Shown here: positions 60,668 through 64,000 of the stretch, one piece after another
How positions within the stretch are numbered: position 1 is the stretch's first letter
How the letters are laid out: each line of letters opens with the position of its first letter
Source of the DNA: Brevibacillus aydinogluensis
GTDB lineage: Bacteria; Bacillota; Bacilli; Brevibacillales; Brevibacillaceae
Length of the DNA stretch: 64,000 nt
Assembly: GCF_031954365.1 (NCBI RefSeq)
Contig: NZ_JAUSVZ010000001.1
Direction: 5' to 3' (one strand)
Notes under the pieces: generated by a model
The model's input: only the letters and a program-made list of their open reading frames with translations
Databases searched by the model: none
Told to the model about the DNA's origin: nothing
Program-made: the position numbers and the translations under genes

Positions 60668-60777
60668 GCAGGCCGCGCGCGCCCGCCGACAGGCGGAAAG
60701 CCGGCTGTTTGACCGCAGGCGGAGCGCCGATACGGCTTGCGGAAGGTGCGTGTGAGTAAAACGATAGGGGGATTTTT

Positions 60778-62772
60778 GTGCGAAAAACTATCCAAATCAT
60801 GGCGTGCGGGCTGCTCGCCTCGGTGCTGTTTGCCCCAGTGACCGCCCGCGCCAGCGAAGTCCCGTACGAGGACATCGGGAAGCACTGGGCCAAAGCAGCG
60901 ATTGTTCGCGGGGTGAAGGCCGGCCTGTTTGCGGCAGGCGCCGGCATTGACCGCTTCTATCCGGAACGGGAGATGAGCCGGGCCGAGTTTCTCGCTTTGA
61001 TGGATCGGTTGTACGAACTGGGACAGCTTCATTTGTACCCGCTCACCTTTTTGTCCGAACACGAGGCGTACGGCTTTGGAGAAGGGTTTGACGAGCCGTA
61101 TCTGCCATACGCGGATGTGGACCGGCTGACCTGGATGTACGATCCGATCCTGCGCGTCTCTGTTTTGCTGGAGCGCCTGTACGGCCCCGGGGCGATTCAA
61201 CAGGTGTTTCCCGGCAAGGAACTGCATCCCAACCAGCCTATCACCCGCGAGGAAGCGGCCAAACTGCTGCAGATGTACACGATGGGCACAGACGGGGAGC
61301 AGGCCTGGCAGAATATTTCCAAAACTGGTTGGATGGACGGTCGGCCGGAGCAGAAGCTGAAGCGGGGTGAGGCTGCCGTCGTGGCCGACCGGCTGCTCGC
61401 CTCCATGCAGGGGGACTTGCTGCTGCCGTTGCTTGATTACAACGGCCAAAAGTTTCCTGCGATTCCGGAGATTCAGGAACTGTTTCCGATGTTCGCGGCT
61501 TACACCAATCAGCTGACCAAGGACGAAGAGACATTTGTCCAAGCGGTGGAAGCGATCCGCAACCACGAAGACAGCGAGGAGACGTTTGCAGACCTGGAGC
61601 GTCTGGCCGGGTCCACGTTTGACAACCAGGTCGGTGTGCACTACTACCTGAGCTGGAATTCGGGGACCACGCTTACGGACAATCTGGACCAGGCATTTTT
61701 GGCCATCGACGCGTATTTCGCCGACAAGATCATTCTGCCCGACACGCTTCGCCTGCTCTGTGCCAACGTCTACGACATCGCGGTGCAAATGGGGGCAGAA
61801 GACCCTGCGGTGTACGGGCAGATCCTGGAGCGTCTGGGCAGCTACGAACCGAAAGTGCGGCAAGGTTCCGAAGAATGGCAATCGCTGGCCGTTTACCTGG
61901 CCGCGTTGGAAGTGAAAAGCGGCAAAACGGAAGCAGCCCTGGCCCGCTACCGCTCGTTTGCCGACAAAAAGACGGAGGCACTGCTCAACGCGGTGTACTA
62001 TCTGGTGGAAACCAACCGACTGGATGAAGCGGAGAAGTTGCTGGCCAGTCCGGACATCTCCGATGCGGCAGACGCAGTCCAGCAGTTGGCGCAGCTGCTG
62101 TCCCAGGAGTTGGCTGTGCTGCGGCAGCAGCCTTCGCTGATTACGGACCTTGCGCATACATTCAAACGGATGGACAACAAGGACGGCTACATCGCTCGCG
62201 GGGAGGCCGTTCTGCGCGGCTTTTTGTTGAAGTACACACAGGAAGTGGACCAACGCGAACGGATCGGCCACACGTCCGGTATCTTCCAGTCCCCGCAGCA
62301 GCTCGTGCTGGACAAGTGGGAGAGCTATACGGACCTCCGTAAGAAACTGCATTACGAACGAGACGTTGAACGCGGAGTCTGGGAAAAAAGCAGCATTGGC
62401 GAGGCTGATTTCCTCTACGAATGGGTACCCGAACTCAGCGTCGCGGAACGGGCGAAACTCCTGCACGCCCGCTATTTCAAGCAGTCACTCGGCCGTTACG
62501 ACGTCATCACCGAGTGGATTCCCGGGCCCGCTTTGGTGGAGCAGGTGAAGAACCGCTCGTTTAAGGCCGGCAAGGTGAAGCAGATCCCGGTGTTTATGAA
62601 CAAGTACTACATCGACCGCGACACGGATTTGCTGGTGCAGCGGGTCTGGCGCTATGAAGAGATTTACGATACCGAGGAGTACGTGGCTTTTGCGGGCAAG
62701 GAAACGTATTCCTTCCCCTATGAGGTGCATGTGCGCATTCCGGACGAAGCGGTGAAGGGGGCGACACGATGA
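60778..62772 (+). CDS. S-layer homology (SLH) domain-containing secreted protein
   Basis: A 664-residue exported protein. A signal peptide (IQIMACGLLASVLFAPVTARA) is followed by SLH-type repeats in the first ~220 residues: YEDIGKHWAKAAIVRGVKAG with MSRAEFLALMDRLY, then ITREEAAKLLQMY, then LKRGEAAVVADRLL. SLH domains bind pyruvylated cell-wall polymer, so the protein sits on the cell surface. The remaining ~440 residues are mostly helical with TPR-like character (YLAALEVKSGKTEAALARYR). I know no function for that part. The start is GTG behind AGGGGGA. It overlaps the S41 peptidase gene by ATGA. Confidence 0.85.
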   Translation: MRKTIQIMACGLLASVLFAPVTARASEVPYEDIGKHWAKAAIVRGVKAGLFAAGAGIDRFYPEREMSRAEFLALMDRLYELGQLHLYPLTFLSEHEAYGFGEGFDEPYLPYADVDRLTWMYDPILRVSVLLERLYGPGAIQQVFPGKELHPNQPITREEAAKLLQMYTMGTDGEQAWQNISKTGWMDGRPEQKLKRGEAAVVADRLLASMQGDLLLPLLDYNGQKFPAIPEIQELFPMFAAYTNQLTKDEETFVQAVEAIRNHEDSEETFADLERLAGSTFDNQVGVHYYLSWNSGTTLTDNLDQAFLAIDAYFADKIILPDTLRLLCANVYDIAVQMGAEDPAVYGQILERLGSYEPKVRQGSEEWQSLAVYLAALEVKSGKTEAALARYRSFADKKTEALLNAVYYLVETNRLDEAEKLLASPDISDAADAVQQLAQLLSQELAVLRQQPSLITDLAHTFKRMDNKDGYIARGEAVLRGFLLKYTQEVDQRERIGHTSGIFQSPQQLVLDKWESYTDLRKKLHYERDVERGVWEKSSIGEADFLYEWVPELSVAERAKLLHARYFKQSLGRYDVITEWIPGPALVEQVKNRSFKAGKVKQIPVFMNKYYIDRDTDLLVQRVWRYEEIYDTEEYVAFAGKETYSFPYEVHVRIPDEAVKGATR

Positions 62773-64000
62773 AGCGCTTGATCATGGGCCTGCTCGCCGC
62801 AGTTCTGACGGCCGTTTCCGTCCCCGTGCAGGCGGAGGAACAGCCGTTTGCGGTGACAGCAGAAGTATTTCAATATGTACTGGACAATCATTTGACCAAG
62901 CCCACTGCCAAGCAGTTGGTACAGGGAGCGCTCAGTCACGTCAGCGAGGAGGCAGGCAAACAAGCCCACCTGACGCTGAAACCTTCGGAGGATGACGACA
63001 CGCTGCCGGAGATGGTGCAGCGGTTGGCGGAATGGCAGCGTACCGCACGACTGGATCAATCGCTGCTGAACCGCTGGGCGATTGACGGGATGCTTGCCAC
63101 GCTGGACGACCCGCACACGATGTATTTCACCCGGGACGAGTTACGGGTGTTTGCGGCGGACGTCGAAAACCAGTTTGTCGGCTTTGGTTTCCGTCTGCGG
63201 ATGCTGGATGGACTGCTGGTGATCCGTGACATCGTGCCGGGATCGCCGGCTGCCGCTTCCGAACTGCGGAAAGGAGATCAATTGCTGGCAGTAGACGGCA
63301 AGTCCCTCAAGGGCAAAAGTTTTGAGGAAGCATTCGCCTTGCTGCAAGGAGAAGAAGACAGCGAAGCCGTTTTGACCATCTACCGCCCTTCAGAAAAACG
63401 GGAAAAACAGGTCCGCCTGAAACGGGCTGCCGTGACGATGCCCGAGGTGGAAGGAGACCTGTTTGAAGGCAGCGCGATTGGCTACGTCAGCCTGTCCACC
63501 TTCGGATCGGCAGCGGCCGTACAGCTTCGTGACAAGCTGGAGCAGCTTTCCCGCGTTCGCCCCTTGAAAGGGCTGATCCTGGATTTGCGCGACAACAGCG
63601 GCGGTTACCTGTCCACTGCTCGTGACGTGGCCAGCTTGTTCATGGAAGAAGGTCTGTTGATGTACACGACCAACCGCAACGGCGTGGAAGTAGAGACCTG
63701 GGTTCGCAACGGCCGAAACGTCGGGTATCCTGTCCGCATACTCGTCAATGAAGGGACTGCCTCTGCATCCGAACTGGTGGCGGGGGCCCTGCGCGAACAC
63801 GGCATTGCCGTGCTGGTGGGCAGCAAAACCTACGGGAAAGGCAGCGCACAACAGATCATTCCGCTGTCCAACGGGGATGCGCTGAAGCTGACGCTGCACG
63901 AGTACTTTACTCCCAAGCACACCGTGGTCAATCACGTCGGTCTGGAGCCGGACCTTGCGGTGGAGGACTACGCGGCACAGGTTGTGGAAGCCCTGCGATC
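62769..64000 (+). CDS. S41 family carboxy-terminal processing peptidase (3' end outside window)
   Basis: An exported serine peptidase, open to the window edge (410 codons visible). A signal peptide (LIMGLLAAVLTAVSVPVQA) is followed by a helical region, a PDZ domain (FRLRMLDGLLVIRDIVPGSP), and the S41 catalytic core: LILDLRDNSGGYL, the nucleophile Ser in NEGTASASELVAGAL, and the Lys in VGSKTYGKGSAQQI. Its ATGA overlap with the SLH gene shows one operon, so it probably processes or is presented with the SLH surface protein. Confidence 0.9.
   Translation, partial: MKRLIMGLLAAVLTAVSVPVQAEEQPFAVTAEVFQYVLDNHLTKPTAKQLVQGALSHVSEEAGKQAHLTLKPSEDDDTLPEMVQRLAEWQRTARLDQSLLNRWAIDGMLATLDDPHTMYFTRDELRVFAADVENQFVGFGFRLRMLDGLLVIRDIVPGSPAAASELRKGDQLLAVDGKSLKGKSFEEAFALLQGEEDSEAVLTIYRPSEKREKQVRLKRAAVTMPEVEGDLFEGSAIGYVSLSTFGSAAAVQLRDKLEQLSRVRPLKGLILDLRDNSGGYLSTARDVASLFMEEGLLMYTTNRNGVEVETWVRNGRNVGYPVRILVNEGTASASELVAGALREHGIAVLVGSKTYGKGSAQQIIPLSNGDALKLTLHEYFTPKHTVVNHVGLEPDLAVEDYAAQVVEALR

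Overview
The window is GC-rich DNA from an endospore-forming member of the Bacillales. Gene content and order fit the Brevibacillus/Paenibacillaceae side of the order, but no rRNA gene is present, so genus is inference. The spore genes gpr, spoIIP, yqxA, yqfC and yqfD, a glycine T-box, a CIRCE-controlled dnaK operon and the dnaG-rpoD macromolecular operon form the backbone familiar from Bacillus subtilis between comEC and yqfO. No phage, insertion sequence, CRISPR array, tRNA or rRNA was seen.

Layout. 1-2 kb: the 3' end of comEC, then a sigma/anti-sigma pair with an ECF-type promoter. 2-6.4 kb: holA, rpsT (minus strand), gpr, spoIIP, yqxA. 6.5-16 kb: an accessory block between yqxA and lepA. 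It holds a complete oligo/dipeptide ABC importer (two ATPases, lipoprotein, two permeases), an M24 Xaa-Pro-type peptidase, an orphan cobalamin riboswitch followed by a broken FecCD/BtuC permease remnant, and a second ECF sigma/anti-sigma pair. 16-28 kb: lepA, hemW, hrcA-grpE-dnaK, dnaJ, prmA, rsmE, mtaB, a NUDIX hydrolase and deoC. 28-37 kb: an accessory block with lrgAB-like genes, a Na/Pi cotransporter (minus), an RlmI-like rRNA methyltransferase, a secreted alpha/beta hydrolase, an unknown CxxC protein (minus), ddl, and murF convergent to ddl. 37-38 kb: an AT-rich intergenic region with a candidate small RNA, then rpsU and yqeY. 38.4-47.8 kb: nfeD-floA and a small membrane protein under a sigma-W-type promoter, a small HTH-like protein, yqfC-yqfD with a sigma-E-type promoter, phoH, ybeY, dgkA, cdd, era, yqzL, recO. 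47.8-56 kb: T-box, glyQ, glyS, ccpN, yqfL, dnaG, rpoD. 56-64 kb: two membrane proteins of unknown function, an acyl-CoA dehydrogenase, trmK, yqfO/nif3, an SLH-domain protein and the start of an S41 peptidase that runs off the window.

How it works together. Most genes are housekeeping: ribosome biogenesis and tRNA modification, heat shock, replication initiation, peptidoglycan precursors and sporulation. Three layers of regulation can be read directly: CIRCE/HrcA for the chaperones, the T-box for glycyl-tRNA synthetase, and ECF-type promoters for the envelope-stress genes nfeD-floA and for the two sigma operons. The peptide importer and the M24 peptidase form a plausible uptake-and-digestion unit.

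The observations most worth checking are the orphan B12 riboswitch with its decayed permease, the candidate ~115-nt RNA upstream of murF, the candidate sigma-W, sigma-E and sigma-H promoters, and the unknown proteins beside ddl and floA. No clearly new multi-gene system was recognised. All assignments come from reading motifs and gene order; no database search was run.
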